Shown here: positions 25,564 through 33,622 of the stretch, in pieces
Position numbering within the stretch: the first letter of the stretch is position 1
Layout: every line of letters begins with the position of its first letter
NCBI GenBank assembly: GCA_016196755.1
Contig: JACPXC010000057.1
Coordinates: 1 to 34,598 of the forward strand
Length of the DNA stretch: 34,598 nucleotides
From: Elusimicrobiota bacterium
GTDB lineage: Bacteria > Elusimicrobiota > Elusimicrobia > UBA1565
Direction: 5' to 3'
Program-made: the position numbers and the translations under genes
Notes under the pieces: model-generated
Database searches by the model: none
Seen by the model: only the letters and a program-made list of their open reading frames with translations
What the model was told of the DNA's origin: nothing

Positions 25564-26400
25564 ATGGGTCGCCAACCTCGGTTGCACTTTCCCGGTGCCA
25601 TCTTCCACGTGATGAGCCGTGGCAATGGAGGTCAAATGGTCTTCTTGAGCGACGCCGATCGCCTGTACTTTCTCTGCGTCCTCCATGATGTCCTGGTGAA
25701 GACCGGCGCTCGGCTCCTGGCCTATTGCCTGATGGGAAACCATTATCACCTGTTGATTCGGGCGCTGGAAGTCTCGATTTCTGAGATTATGCAGAGGGTG
25801 CTGACCCGCTACGCTAAACATTCGAATTTTGTCGCTGAACGCGAGGGTCATGTATTCCAAGCCCGCTTCTTGGCGAAACTCTGCCATGACGATGCCTATC
25901 TCATTGCGGCATTGCGGTACATCCATCGCAATCCAGTGGACGCCAATCTCTGTGAGGGGCTGTCGGATTGGCCATGGAGCAGTCATCGGCAATTCGTGGG
26001 CCCGATTCATTCTACGGCCCTCGACATTGACACTGTTTTAGCGAAGCTAGGACCGACCAGAGCTCAGGCCTTGGGCCGCTACGCGCAATTGATGGAGGAG
26101 CCTGCAGACTTGGAATTGCCGGAGTTCGATGTGCCGGTCTTGCGGTCTGGCGCTCCCCCGGCCCATTCGGACCGGCCAAGCCTGGAGCTTCTGGGAGGAG
26201 AGGTATTTTCTCGGACCAGTATCGAGATCAGAGGCTTGAGCGGGAAGGTCCGCACCGCGGCGATATCTCGGGCGCGGTCGTTATTCTGCGAGATGGCAGC
26301 TCAGAACGGATACGGCGTCTCTGAAATAGCCGGATTCTTGGGCCTGGCCCCGAGCAGCGTGCACGAACGCATCGGCGAAATCTGGCGTTTTCCCGCTTAG
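25564..26400 (+). CDS. REP-associated tyrosine transposase (RAYT, Y1/HUH type)
   Basis: Single-strand DNA transposase-like nuclease that acts on REP hairpins. The Y1 domain starts PRLHFPGAIFHVMSRGNGG and has the metal-binding HUH motif LMGNHYHLLI (H60, H62) and the nucleophile in ALRYIHRNPV (Y119); RYAKHSNFVAEREGHVFQARF lies between. A C-terminal extension (about 225-278) ends in a helix-turn-helix-like stretch, YGVSEIAGFLGLAPSSVHERI, that may bind DNA. It has 278 residues and looks intact. A TATA-rich stretch (25553-25560) just before the ATG may hold a promoter, with no clear -35. GC content is below that of its neighbours. Its TAG stop interlocks with the xseB stop on the opposite strand. 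Confidence 0.9.
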   Translation: MGRQPRLHFPGAIFHVMSRGNGGQMVFLSDADRLYFLCVLHDVLVKTGARLLAYCLMGNHYHLLIRALEVSISEIMQRVLTRYAKHSNFVAEREGHVFQARFLAKLCHDDAYLIAALRYIHRNPVDANLCEGLSDWPWSSHRQFVGPIHSTALDIDTVLAKLGPTRAQALGRYAQLMEEPADLELPEFDVPVLRSGAPPAHSDRPSLELLGGEVFSRTSIEIRGLSGKVRTAAISRARSLFCEMAAQNGYGVSEIAGFLGLAPSSVHERIGEIWRFPA

Positions 26401-26645
26401 TTCCCTAACTCTTCGGCGTCTGATTCTTTCGAAGAGTACTTCCCCTTGCCTTCCTTGGTCAGAACTTCGACGCGGGTCCGCACCTCTTCCAGCCGGATGG
26501 AAAGACGTTTCGACAGCCCGACTCCTTCCTCGAACAGGGTAAGCGATTCCTCGAGGCCGCGCTCCCCTGATTCTAAGCCCTGGACGATTTCTTCCAGGCG
26601 TTCCAACTGCTTCTCGAATGGTTCCGGCTTGTCTTTTGGTTTCAT
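26397..26645 (-). CDS. xseB: Exodeoxyribonuclease VII small subunit
   Basis: Small helical subunit of ExoVII, which degrades single-stranded DNA with XseA. The 82-residue protein shows the family pattern FEKQLERLEEIVQGLESGERGLEESLTLFEEGVGL in its first half and a charged tail. Its ATG overlaps the xseA stop in ATGA, the usual coupling for a multimeric small subunit. It is the last gene of the infC operon. Its stop overlaps the convergent RAYT stop by 4 bases with no terminator between them, so the operon transcript may run antisense into the RAYT gene. Confidence 0.92.
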   Translation of the reverse strand: MKPKDKPEPFEKQLERLEEIVQGLESGERGLEESLTLFEEGVGLSKRLSIRLEEVRTRVEVLTKEGKGKYSSKESDAEELGN

Positions 26646-27949
26646 TTGTTCGAAGACTCCGATTTGACCGTCAGATTGGCTGAAACTTCCGAAACATCCG
26701 AAACACTGACACCAAGGATTCCGTCTCGCAGGCGGACCTTGAGGGCGTCGCCGGGCTTCACGGAAATGATCGAACGCAGAACGGCCTTCCCGTCTTCTTT
26801 GAAAGCGATGGCGTAGCCGCGCTCGAGGACGCGCAGGGGGGAGAGGGCGTCGAGTTGGGCCAGGCAGCGGCGCAGGTCCTGTTGGGCGCGCTCGATGACG
26901 CGGCGCATGGCGGCCTCCGGAGAGAGCGTCTCTAGGCGGCGCGCGGCGGCGACGGCGGCGACCTTCGCGCCGCTGAGCAGGCGCATGGTCAGCTCGTCGA
27001 CGCGCTGGATGCGGTCCGTCACGATGCGCCGCGGATCGCGCAGCCAGGGCGAGCGCGCGGCGCCGGCCAGGGCGTCCTTGGCCGAGCGCAGGGCGCCCCA
27101 CATGACGCCACCCATGCGCTCGTCTAAGTGCCCCAGGGTGTCGGCCAGCGCCGCTCGGTCTGGCGTGACGAGCTCGGCGGCGGCCGAGGGGGTGGGGGCG
27201 CGAAGGTCGGCCACGAAGTCGGCGATGGTGAAGTCGGTCTCGTGGCCCACGCAGGATACCACCGGGATGTTCGAGGCGGCGATGGCGCGGGCCAGGACCT
27301 CCTCGTTGAAGGCCCAGAGGTCCTCGAGCGAGCCGCCGCCGCGGCCGACCAGGAGGACTTCGGTGTCGGGACAGTGCTCGTTGAAGGCCTCGATGGCCTC
27401 GGCTATCCGCGCGGCGGCCCCGTCGCCCTGGACGGGCACAGGGATGAAGCGTATGCGCAGGCTCGGCCAGCGCCGGGTAAGGACGCTTAAGAGGTCGCGC
27501 ACCGCGGCGCCGGCGGAGGAGGTTACGATGCCGACGCTGGCCGGGTAGGCCGGGATGGCGCGCTTGCGGGTGTCGTCGAAGAGTCCCTCGGCCTGCAGCT
27601 TCTTCTTGAGCTGCTCGAAGGCCAGTTGGAGGGCGCCGACCTCCTTGGGCTCCATGGCGTTGACGATGAACTGATACTCGCCGCGCTTCATGTAGGTCGT
27701 CACGCGCCCGCGGGCCAGGACCTGGAGGCCGTGCTCCAGTTTGAAGCGGATCGCCGCGGCGTCGCCGCGGAAGATGACCGCCGATATCTGCGATTCGGCG
27801 TCCTTGAGCTTGAAGTAGGTGTGGCCGGAGGGGTAGGGGCGCGGGTCGGAGAGCTCGCCCTCCACCCAGACCTCGGGAAAGGTCTCCTCGAGGGTGTCGT
27901 GGATGCGCCGGCTGAGCTCGGTGACGCTGAGGGCGGCGCGCGCGCTCAC
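26642..27949 (-). CDS. xseA: Exodeoxyribonuclease VII large subunit
   Basis: Catalytic subunit of ExoVII. The N-terminal OB-fold (about 1-100: VWVEGELSDPRPYPSGHTYFKLKD, YQFIVNAMEP) is followed by the catalytic domain with GIVTSSAGAAVRDLL, VGRGGGSLEDLWAFNEE and SCVGHETDFTIADFVADLRAPTPSAAAEL. A helical region and the final strand (SPLRVLERGYAIAF, KPGDALKVRLRDG) end the protein at 435 residues. GTG at 27949 overlaps the rarA stop. Codons for GVSVSDVSE near the C-terminus are exactly the right-hand REP-like repeat, so the last 20 or so residues appear to be of mobile origin and are unlikely to be conserved. Confidence 0.95.
   Translation of the reverse strand: MSARAALSVTELSRRIHDTLEETFPEVWVEGELSDPRPYPSGHTYFKLKDAESQISAVIFRGDAAAIRFKLEHGLQVLARGRVTTYMKRGEYQFIVNAMEPKEVGALQLAFEQLKKKLQAEGLFDDTRKRAIPAYPASVGIVTSSAGAAVRDLLSVLTRRWPSLRIRFIPVPVQGDGAAARIAEAIEAFNEHCPDTEVLLVGRGGGSLEDLWAFNEEVLARAIAASNIPVVSCVGHETDFTIADFVADLRAPTPSAAAELVTPDRAALADTLGHLDERMGGVMWGALRSAKDALAGAARSPWLRDPRRIVTDRIQRVDELTMRLLSGAKVAAVAAARRLETLSPEAAMRRVIERAQQDLRRCLAQLDALSPLRVLERGYAIAFKEDGKAVLRSIISVKPGDALKVRLRDGILGVSVSDVSEVSANLTVKSESSNK
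26687..26713 (-). repeat. REP-like repeat, right copy, inside xseA
   Basis: Inverted copy of the repeat at 25465-25491, differing at one position (G for C at position 10 of the unit). It is in frame within xseA and encodes GVSVSDVSE near the protein's C-terminus. Confidence 0.75.
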
Positions 27950-29262
27950 TTCGCCTTCCGTTTGGCGCGCAGCTCGTCGAGGCGCTTCTTCATGCGCGCC
28001 TCGTCGCCCTCCGTCGTGGGCTCGTAGAAGCGCATCGGGTCGGGCATGTAGGCTTGGTCGACCCAGTGGCCGGGGTAGTCGTGGGAATAGAGGTAGCCGA
28101 CCCCGTGGCCGCGGGTCTTGGCGTCGCCGGTGGCGTCGCGCAAGTGGTTGGGCACCTCGCGGACCTTGCCCTGCCGGACCTCGGCCATGGCTTTGTCGAT
28201 GGCGAGGTAGGCCGCGTTCGACTTGGGGGCCGCGGCCACGAAGGTCACGGCCTGGGCCAGGACGATGCGCGCCTCGGGCATGCCCAGCTTCTCGACTGCC
28301 TCGAAGGCGGCGTTGGCGACGAGCAGGGCCCGGAAGTCGGCGTTGCCCACGTCCTCGCTGGCGCAGATGAGCAGGCGCCGGGCCAAAAAGCGCGGGTCCT
28401 CGCCGGCCTCGAGCATCTTGGCCAGCCAGTAGAGCGCGGCGTCGGGGTCCGATCCCCGCATCGACTTGATGAAGGCCGAGGCGTGGTCGTAGTGCTCGTC
28501 GGAGGACTTGTCGTAGCGGACGGCGCGCGTCCGGATCGACTCCTCGGCGGCCCCCAGGCCGACGCGGCGCTTGCCGTCCATCTCGACGGGGGACGAGAGC
28601 ACGGCCAGCTCAAGGGCGTTGAGCAGGCGCCTCGCGTCGCCGCCCGACATGCGCACCAAGTGGTCGCGGGCCTCGGGCTCGAGGACGGCGTCCTTGTCCC
28701 CCAGTCCGCGCTCTTTGTCCGCCACGGCGCGGTCTAAGAGCGCGCCCAAGGGCTCGGGGCCCAGCGGTTTGAACTCGAAGGCCGTGGCGCGTGAGAGCAG
28801 GGCCGCGTTCACATAGAACGAGGGGTTCTCGGTCGTCATCCCGATGAGGATGGCCTCCCCGCGCTCGACGGCCGGAAGGAGGATGTCCTGCTGGCTGCGG
28901 TTGAAGTGGTGGATCTCATCGACGAGGAGCAGGGTGCGGCGCTTCTCCTGGGTCAGGCGGAAGCGCGCAGCCTCGAGGGCTTTCTTCAAGTCCGCGACGC
29001 CGGCGGCCACCGCGTTGAGCTCGACTAAGGCCGCGTCGGCGCCCGCCGCGACGATGCGGGCCAGGGCCGTCTTGCCGACGCCGGGGGGGCCGAAGAAGAC
29101 CGCGGAGCGCAGGGTCTTGGACTCGACGAGGCGCCGGAGCATCCGTCCCGGGCCCAGTAGGGCCTCCTGGCCGACGAACTCGTCTAAGGTCCTCGGAGCC
29201 ATCCGCGCGGCCAGGGGCTTGGCCCCGGCCGGCGGCTCGGCCGCGAACAGCTCCGCGCTCAC
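27946..29262 (-). CDS. rarA: Replication-associated recombination protein A (AAA+ ATPase)
   Basis: Clamp-loader-like AAA+ ATPase of the RarA/MgsA/WRNIP1 family that acts at stalled replication forks. Motifs: APRTLDEFVGQEALLGPG at the N-terminus, Walker A FFGPPGVGKTALA (K64), Walker B LLVDEIHHFNRSQQD, sensor 1 GMTTENPSF and GDARRLLNALE. The C-terminal MgsA oligomerisation region has YDHASAFIKSMRGSDPDAALYWLAKM, RRLLICASEDVGNAD and LRDATGDAKTRGHGVGYLYSHD. It has 438 residues, normal length. A GTG start at 29262 overlaps the zapA stop; its own stop overlaps the xseA GTG. Confidence 0.95.
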   Translation of the reverse strand: MSAELFAAEPPAGAKPLAARMAPRTLDEFVGQEALLGPGRMLRRLVESKTLRSAVFFGPPGVGKTALARIVAAGADAALVELNAVAAGVADLKKALEAARFRLTQEKRRTLLLVDEIHHFNRSQQDILLPAVERGEAILIGMTTENPSFYVNAALLSRATAFEFKPLGPEPLGALLDRAVADKERGLGDKDAVLEPEARDHLVRMSGGDARRLLNALELAVLSSPVEMDGKRRVGLGAAEESIRTRAVRYDKSSDEHYDHASAFIKSMRGSDPDAALYWLAKMLEAGEDPRFLARRLLICASEDVGNADFRALLVANAAFEAVEKLGMPEARIVLAQAVTFVAAAPKSNAAYLAIDKAMAEVRQGKVREVPNHLRDATGDAKTRGHGVGYLYSHDYPGHWVDQAYMPDPMRFYEPTTEGDEARMKKRLDELRAKRKAK

Positions 29263-29561
29263 GGCTTCTTGGCGGGCGCCAGGCCCTTCTCGAGGGCCAC
29301 GATCATCGTCTCGAGGCGGGCCTCGAGGCCCTGGTCGCCGTGGTCGAGGCGGCCCTGGAGCTTCTCCATGTCGCAGGCGATGTCGAGGGCGAGCAGGATG
29401 CCCAGCTTGGAGCTGTCGATGATGCCGCTCGTGGCCTCGAGCTCGAGCAGGCGCTTCTCGACCTTTTGGGCCACGGCGTGGATGGTGAGCTCGTCTAAGT
29501 CGGTGCGGTGGAGCTCGAACTTGCGGCGCCGGATCTCGATGGGGACGCCCTGGCGCGCCAT
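29259..29561 (-). CDS. zapA: ZapA-like cell division protein
   Basis: Small Z-ring-associated protein that bundles FtsZ filaments. The 100-residue sequence has the ZapA layout: an N-terminal beta part (VPIEIRRRKFELHRTD), a conserved helix TIHAVAQKVEKRLLELEATS, then SKLGILLALDIACDMEKLQGRL leading into a coiled coil. It lies one base after the ZapB-like gene and overlaps rarA by 4 bases. A zapA gene shortly after pheST is a recurring bacterial arrangement, which supports the call. Confidence 0.8.
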   Translation of the reverse strand: MARQGVPIEIRRRKFELHRTDLDELTIHAVAQKVEKRLLELEATSGIIDSSKLGILLALDIACDMEKLQGRLDHGDQGLEARLETMIVALEKGLAPAKKP

Positions 29562-29562
29562 C

Positions 29563-29820
29563 CTAGCCGCCCGCCAGCTCGAGGGCCTTGTCGAGCCTCT
29601 TGACGGCCTTCTCGAGCCGTTCGCGCACGGCCTCCTGCTTGGAGCTCATGCTCTTGAAGCGCCGGAACTCGCCGTCGAGGCGCAGGTTGGCCTCGACTAA
29701 GCGCGCGGCGTCGGCCTTGAGCTTGGCGTTCTCGCGCCGCAGGTCCTCGACGGCCTTGGCGGAGTCGCGCACCAGCTCCTCGAGGTGCTTGAGGCGCTTC
29801 TCGAGCGTCCCGTCGCTCAT
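29563..29820 (-). CDS. ZapB-like coiled-coil protein
   Basis: An 85-residue protein that is almost entirely heptad-rich helix (EKRLKHLEELVRDSAKAVED, then ENAKLKADAARLVEANLRLD), without signal peptide or cysteine. Size, coiled-coil nature and position directly before zapA suggest a ZapB-type partner that links ZapA to other division proteins. Coiled coils match many families by composition, so the assignment rests largely on context. Its ATG overlaps the pheT stop in ATGA. Confidence 0.6.
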   Translation of the reverse strand: MSDGTLEKRLKHLEELVRDSAKAVEDLRRENAKLKADAARLVEANLRLDGEFRRFKSMSSKQEAVRERLEKAVKRLDKALELAGG

Positions 29821-32207
29821 GAGCGCAGGGCGTCGCGGACGAAGGGAAGGCCCGTGGCCTTGTCCATCGCGGCCTTGATATCGGCCTCGGTCAGGGTGCG
29901 GTCGGGGGCCGAGAAGGTCAGGCGGACGGTCCAGGAGAGCTTGCCGGCCGGCAGGCCCTGACCCGCGAAGACGTCGATGAGCTCGAGCCGGACCAGGGCG
30001 GGGACCTTGAGCGCCTGGAGCGGGCCGCGCAGGTCCTCGAAGGGCGCCGCCTCGTCGACGAGCAGCGAGAGGTCGCGTTCGACGGCGGGAAACGGCGAGA
30101 CCGGCGCGTAGCGCGGGGCGGGGGCCGGCGCGGCGGCCAGGGCGTCGAGGTCGAGCTCGAAGGCGGTTGCCGGTCCGCCGAGCTCCCAGCGGCGCAGGGT
30201 GTCGGGGTGCAGCTCGCCCAGGCGCCCCACCACGCGGCCGCCGGCCAGCAGGGTCAGCGAGGCCTTGGGGTGGAAGAGCGCGTCGCCGGCCGCGCCTGGT
30301 CGCTTCTCGAGCGGCCGACCGCGCAGCAGCGCGTCGATGAGCCCCGCGGCCTCTTGGACGTCGGGCGCGGGCGCGGAGCGCTTCCAGTGCTTGCGCTCGC
30401 CGCCCCACCAGACGCCGGCGAGGCGGGTGGACTCGTGGACCCCGGCCGCGAGCCGGCGATAGACCCGGCCGGACTCGAACAAGCGGCCCCCCGCGGCGCC
30501 GCGGTTCTGGTTGAGGGCGGCGTTGCGCAGGAGGCCCCCGAGCAGGGTCGGGCGCATGGCGGCCCAGTCCTCGGAGAGCGGGTTGAGCAGGCGCGCCAGG
30601 TCCCCGGCGGCGGCCGCGCCGTCGAGCATGTCGACGGAGGCCGCGGGGCCGTAGACCCGCTCGAGCTCGCGCTCGGAGAGGAAGTCGTAGTTCATCGCCT
30701 CTTGGAAGCCCAGGCCGGCCAGGGCGTCGGAGAGCGCCTCGGTCAGGGTCGGGACCGCCAGGTCGACAGGGACGCTGAGCCGGGCGGGGGCGGCGTCCTC
30801 GGGGATCTTGTCGTAGCCCAGGTGCCGCCCCACCTCCTCGGCCAGGTCCTCGGGGATGGCCAGGTCGAGGCGCCAGCTGGGGGGGAATACGGCGTCGCCG
30901 TCGACGCGCTCGGCCAGGCGGCCCAGGACGGCGTCGACGGCCGGCGCGGGGTGTGCGGTGCCGAGCAGTTCGTTGACGCGCGCGGCCGTGACCTTGATGG
31001 CCGGCGGCGGGGGGCAGGAAGGGGCGGAGTCGGTCAGCGGCCCGGCCTGGCCGCCGCAGTTCTCGACCACGAGAGCGGCGGCGCGCGCGGCGCGGCGGGC
31101 CAGGGCCGCCGGGTCGACGCCGCGCTCGAAGCGGGTCGAGGAGTCGGTGCGCAGGCCGAGGCGCTTGGCGGTGCGGCGGATGCGGCCGGGGTGGAAGCGC
31201 GCGCACTCGATGAAGATGTTCTTCGTCGACTCGGTGACGCCGGTGGGCTCTCCGCCCATGACGCCGGCGATGGCCACCGGCCCTTCGGCGTCGGCGATGA
31301 CCAGGTCCTCGGGAGTCAGCGCGTAGGTCCGGCCGTCGAGCGCCTTGAGGCTCTCGCCGGCCCGCGCCGCGCGCACCTCTATGCGCCGCCCGCGCAGCTT
31401 GTCGGCGTCGAACACGTGCAGGGGCTGGCCGTTCTCGAGCAGGAGGAAGTTCGTCACGTCGACGGCGCCGTTGATGGGACGGAGGCCGCAGGCCTCGAGG
31501 CGGCGGCGCATGGCCTCGGGAGAGGGGCCTACCGTCGCCCCCGACACCAGCAGGCCCGCGTAGCGCGGGCAGGCGGCCGGATCGGCGACGGCCACCGGGA
31601 GGGGGGCGGGGCCGGGTCCCGGCGCCGGAGCCTCGGGCGGTAGGCGCAGAGCGGTCCCCAGGTGGACCGCCAGCTCGCGCGCCAGGCCGACATGGGAGAG
31701 GCAGTCCGGGCGGTTGGGGCCGATCTCGACCTCCAACAGCGCGTCGCCCGGGCCGAGGGTGGCGGCGAAGTCCTGGCCGAGGGCGGCGCCTTCGCCGAGG
31801 ACGAGGATGCCGTCGACGCCGGGGTCGGGCAGGCCGAGCTCCTTGGCCGAGCAGATCATCCCCTCGGAGACGGCCCCGCGGATCTTGGAGCTCTTGATCT
31901 TGAAGTCGCCGGGCAGGCGGGCGCCGACCTTGGCCAGGGCCACGCGCTGGCCGGCTTCGACGTTGGGGGCGCCGCAGACCACCGGGAAGGAGGCCTTGCC
32001 GTCGGAGACCGTGCACAGCGAGAGGCGGTCGGCGTTGGGGTGCTTCTCCTTGGTCAGGACCTGGCCGACGACGACGCCGGTGAAGTCCGGGCCGGTGCGC
32101 TCGATCGAGGCGACCTCGAGGCCCAACAGCAGGAGGCGCTCGGCCAGCTGGTCGGCCCGCGGCAGGCCGTCGACGAGCTCGTTTAGCCAGGAGTAAGAGA
32201 CCCTCAC
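29817..32207 (-). CDS. pheT: Phenylalanyl-tRNA synthetase beta subunit
   Basis: Large subunit of the (alpha-beta)2 enzyme that charges tRNA(Phe), with the editing site. Domain order: N-terminal SYSWLNELVDG, the EMAP/OB domain (KHPNADRLSLCTV, about 45-150), B3/B4 editing domain (LEVEIGPNRPDCLSHVGLARELA, AVDVTNFLLLENGQPLHVFDADKL), B5 (RVNELLGT), the catalytic-like module with MNYDFLSE and LLRNAALNQNRG, and a C-terminal anticodon-binding ferredoxin-like domain (PAVERDLSLLVDE, DRTLTEADIKAAMDKA). GTG at 32207, overlapping the pheS stop, gives 796 residues, normal for the family. The longer open frame upstream lies inside pheS and is not used. Confidence 0.97.
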   Translation of the reverse strand: MRVSYSWLNELVDGLPRADQLAERLLLLGLEVASIERTGPDFTGVVVGQVLTKEKHPNADRLSLCTVSDGKASFPVVCGAPNVEAGQRVALAKVGARLPGDFKIKSSKIRGAVSEGMICSAKELGLPDPGVDGILVLGEGAALGQDFAATLGPGDALLEVEIGPNRPDCLSHVGLARELAVHLGTALRLPPEAPAPGPGPAPLPVAVADPAACPRYAGLLVSGATVGPSPEAMRRRLEACGLRPINGAVDVTNFLLLENGQPLHVFDADKLRGRRIEVRAARAGESLKALDGRTYALTPEDLVIADAEGPVAIAGVMGGEPTGVTESTKNIFIECARFHPGRIRRTAKRLGLRTDSSTRFERGVDPAALARRAARAAALVVENCGGQAGPLTDSAPSCPPPPAIKVTAARVNELLGTAHPAPAVDAVLGRLAERVDGDAVFPPSWRLDLAIPEDLAEEVGRHLGYDKIPEDAAPARLSVPVDLAVPTLTEALSDALAGLGFQEAMNYDFLSERELERVYGPAASVDMLDGAAAAGDLARLLNPLSEDWAAMRPTLLGGLLRNAALNQNRGAAGGRLFESGRVYRRLAAGVHESTRLAGVWWGGERKHWKRSAPAPDVQEAAGLIDALLRGRPLEKRPGAAGDALFHPKASLTLLAGGRVVGRLGELHPDTLRRWELGGPATAFELDLDALAAAPAPAPRYAPVSPFPAVERDLSLLVDEAAPFEDLRGPLQALKVPALVRLELIDVFAGQGLPAGKLSWTVRLTFSAPDRTLTEADIKAAMDKATGLPFVRDALRS

Positions 32208-33253
32208 GGCGCCAGACTCTCGAGGACCCGCAGGTCGTTCTCGTAGAGCATGCGGATGTCGGGCACGCCGTAGCGCAGGAGGGCGATGCGCTCGACGCCG
32301 ACCCCGAAGGCGTAGCCCGACCACTGGCCTGGGTCGATGCCGCAGAAGCGCAGGACGTTGGGGTGCACGAGCCCGGCCCCCAGCATCTCCATCCACCCGG
32401 TGCGCTTGCAGGCCGGGCAGCCCTTGCCGGCGCAGAGCAGGCAGCGGACGTCGACCTCGGCGCCGGGCTCGACGAAGGGGAAGAACGACGGACGGAAGCG
32501 GATCGCGGCCTGCGGGCCGAAGAGGCCGCGCATGAAGGTCGAGAGGGTGCCTTTGAGGTCGGCCATGCTGACCTTGCGGTCGACGTAAAGGCCCTCGACC
32601 TGGTGGAACACCGCCGAGTGGCTGGCGTCGACGGCCTCGTGGCGGAAGACGCGGCCGGGGGACATGATCCGCAGCGGCGCCTTGTGCGCCTCCATGTAGC
32701 GCACCTGGACGGGGCTCGTATGCGTGCGCAGGAGCAGCGGCAGGTCTTTGAGGTAGAAGGTGTCCTGGAGGTCGCGGGCCGGGTGGTCGGCGGGGATGTT
32801 GAGGCCCGCGAAGTTGTTGCGGTCGCTCTCGACGAGCGGGCCCTCGGCCGGAGCGAACCCCAGCCGGGCCAGGATGCCGGTCATCTCGCGCAGCGTCTCG
32901 GCCACGGGATGGCGCCGGCCGCGCGGCCACGGAGGGGGCGGGAGGCTGAGGTCGACGCGGGAAGCCGCCAGCCCGGACTCGAGCGCCGCCGATTCGAGAC
33001 TCCTGCGGCGCGCCTCCAGCGACTTCTCGAGCGCGTCCTTGAGGGCGTTGGCCTGGGGGCCCAGGCGCCTGCGTTCCTCGATGGACATGTCTTTTAGGGA
33101 GCGCAGGAGGCCGGTAAGCCGGCCGCGCTCACGCCCGAGGAAGTCGACCCGGGCGGCCTCCAGCGCCTCGAGCGTTTCCGCGCGAGACACGGCGTCGAGC
33201 GCCGTGGCCGAGAGCGTCAGCCACTCGCTATCCCAGTCCCGAGGCTCGGGCAC
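32204..33253 (-). CDS. pheS: Phenylalanyl-tRNA synthetase alpha subunit
   Basis: Catalytic class II synthetase subunit. An N-terminal coiled coil (about 20-95) is followed by motif 1 (HPVAETLREMTGILARLGF), HPARDLQDTFYL, motif 2 (PGRVFRHEAVDASHSAVFHQVEGLYVD) and motif 3 (YAFGVGVERIALLRYG). Between motifs 2 and 3 is a four-cysteine knuckle, CLLCAGKGCPACK, a zinc-ribbon-like insertion seen in many bacterial PheS. It has 349 residues with a GTG start 9 bases after the rplT stop. Its stop overlaps the pheT start, as expected for subunits made in equal amounts. Confidence 0.97.
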   Translation of the reverse strand: MPEPRDWDSEWLTLSATALDAVSRAETLEALEAARVDFLGRERGRLTGLLRSLKDMSIEERRRLGPQANALKDALEKSLEARRRSLESAALESGLAASRVDLSLPPPPWPRGRRHPVAETLREMTGILARLGFAPAEGPLVESDRNNFAGLNIPADHPARDLQDTFYLKDLPLLLRTHTSPVQVRYMEAHKAPLRIMSPGRVFRHEAVDASHSAVFHQVEGLYVDRKVSMADLKGTLSTFMRGLFGPQAAIRFRPSFFPFVEPGAEVDVRCLLCAGKGCPACKRTGWMEMLGAGLVHPNVLRFCGIDPGQWSGYAFGVGVERIALLRYGVPDIRMLYENDLRVLESLAP

Positions 33254-33262
33254 GGGGGCCGC

Positions 33263-33610
33263 CTAGGCGGCCGAGGCGAGGGTGACGAGCTTCTTGAACG
33301 ACGCCGCGTCGCGGAGGGCCATCTCGGCCAGCATCTTGCGGTTGAGCAGGATGCCCGCCTTCTTGAGGCCGGCGATGAAGCGTCCGTAGGTCAAGTCCTT
33401 CTCGCGGCAGGCCGCGTTGATGCGCGTGATCCACAGCGAGCGCATCTCGCCCTTCCGGTCCTTGCGGCCGGTGTAGGAGCGGTCGAGGGACTTCTCCACG
33501 TGCTGGCGTACGTGGCGCCAATTCTTCGACTTGGAAGAATACGCGCCCTTGGCCAGCCGGAAGACCTTCTTTTTGCGGCTGCGAGAGGTGACTCCGCCTT
33601 TGATCCTCAT
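33263..33610 (-). CDS. rplT: Ribosomal protein L20
   Basis: Early-assembly 50S protein that binds 23S rRNA. The 115-residue sequence is diagnostic: [58 protein letters not shown], and [21 protein letters not shown] Shine-Dalgarno-like AAAGGA lies about 8 bases before the ATG. In several bacteria L20 represses the infC-rpmI-rplT operon by binding its own mRNA; I see no obvious rRNA mimic in the short spacers here. Confidence 0.98.
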   Translation of the reverse strand: MRIKGGVTSRSRKKKVFRLAKGAYSSKSKNWRHVRQHVEKSLDRSYTGRKDRKGEMRSLWITRINAACREKDLTYGRFIAGLKKAGILLNRKMLAEMALRDAASFKKLVTLASAA

Positions 33611-33622
33611 GGTAGTTGTCCT

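Larger units (their letters stand above)
25465..26713. mobile_element. REPtron-like unit: RAYT gene between inverted REP-like repeats
   Basis: Two 27-base inverted repeats (26/27 identical) bracket 1249 bases holding the RAYT gene, all of xseB and the end of xseA. Because housekeeping genes lie inside, this is not a simple transposon with terminal repeats. It is better read as a RAYT locus with its cognate REP sequences on both sides. The RAYT part has visibly lower GC than its surroundings (29 of 60 bases at 25741-25800), suggesting transfer. Confidence 0.6.

Noticed and set aside
25465-26713. Inverted repeats as ends of an insertion sequence
   Set aside because: The interval would carry xseB and the end of xseA, which belong to the operon. 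REP pairs flanking a RAYT explain the data better.
29563-32016. 817-residue Arg/Pro-rich frame overlapping pheT on the same strand
   Set aside because: Out of frame with pheT, which matches its family over its full length. Only its tail is real: the separate ZapB-like gene at 29563-29820.
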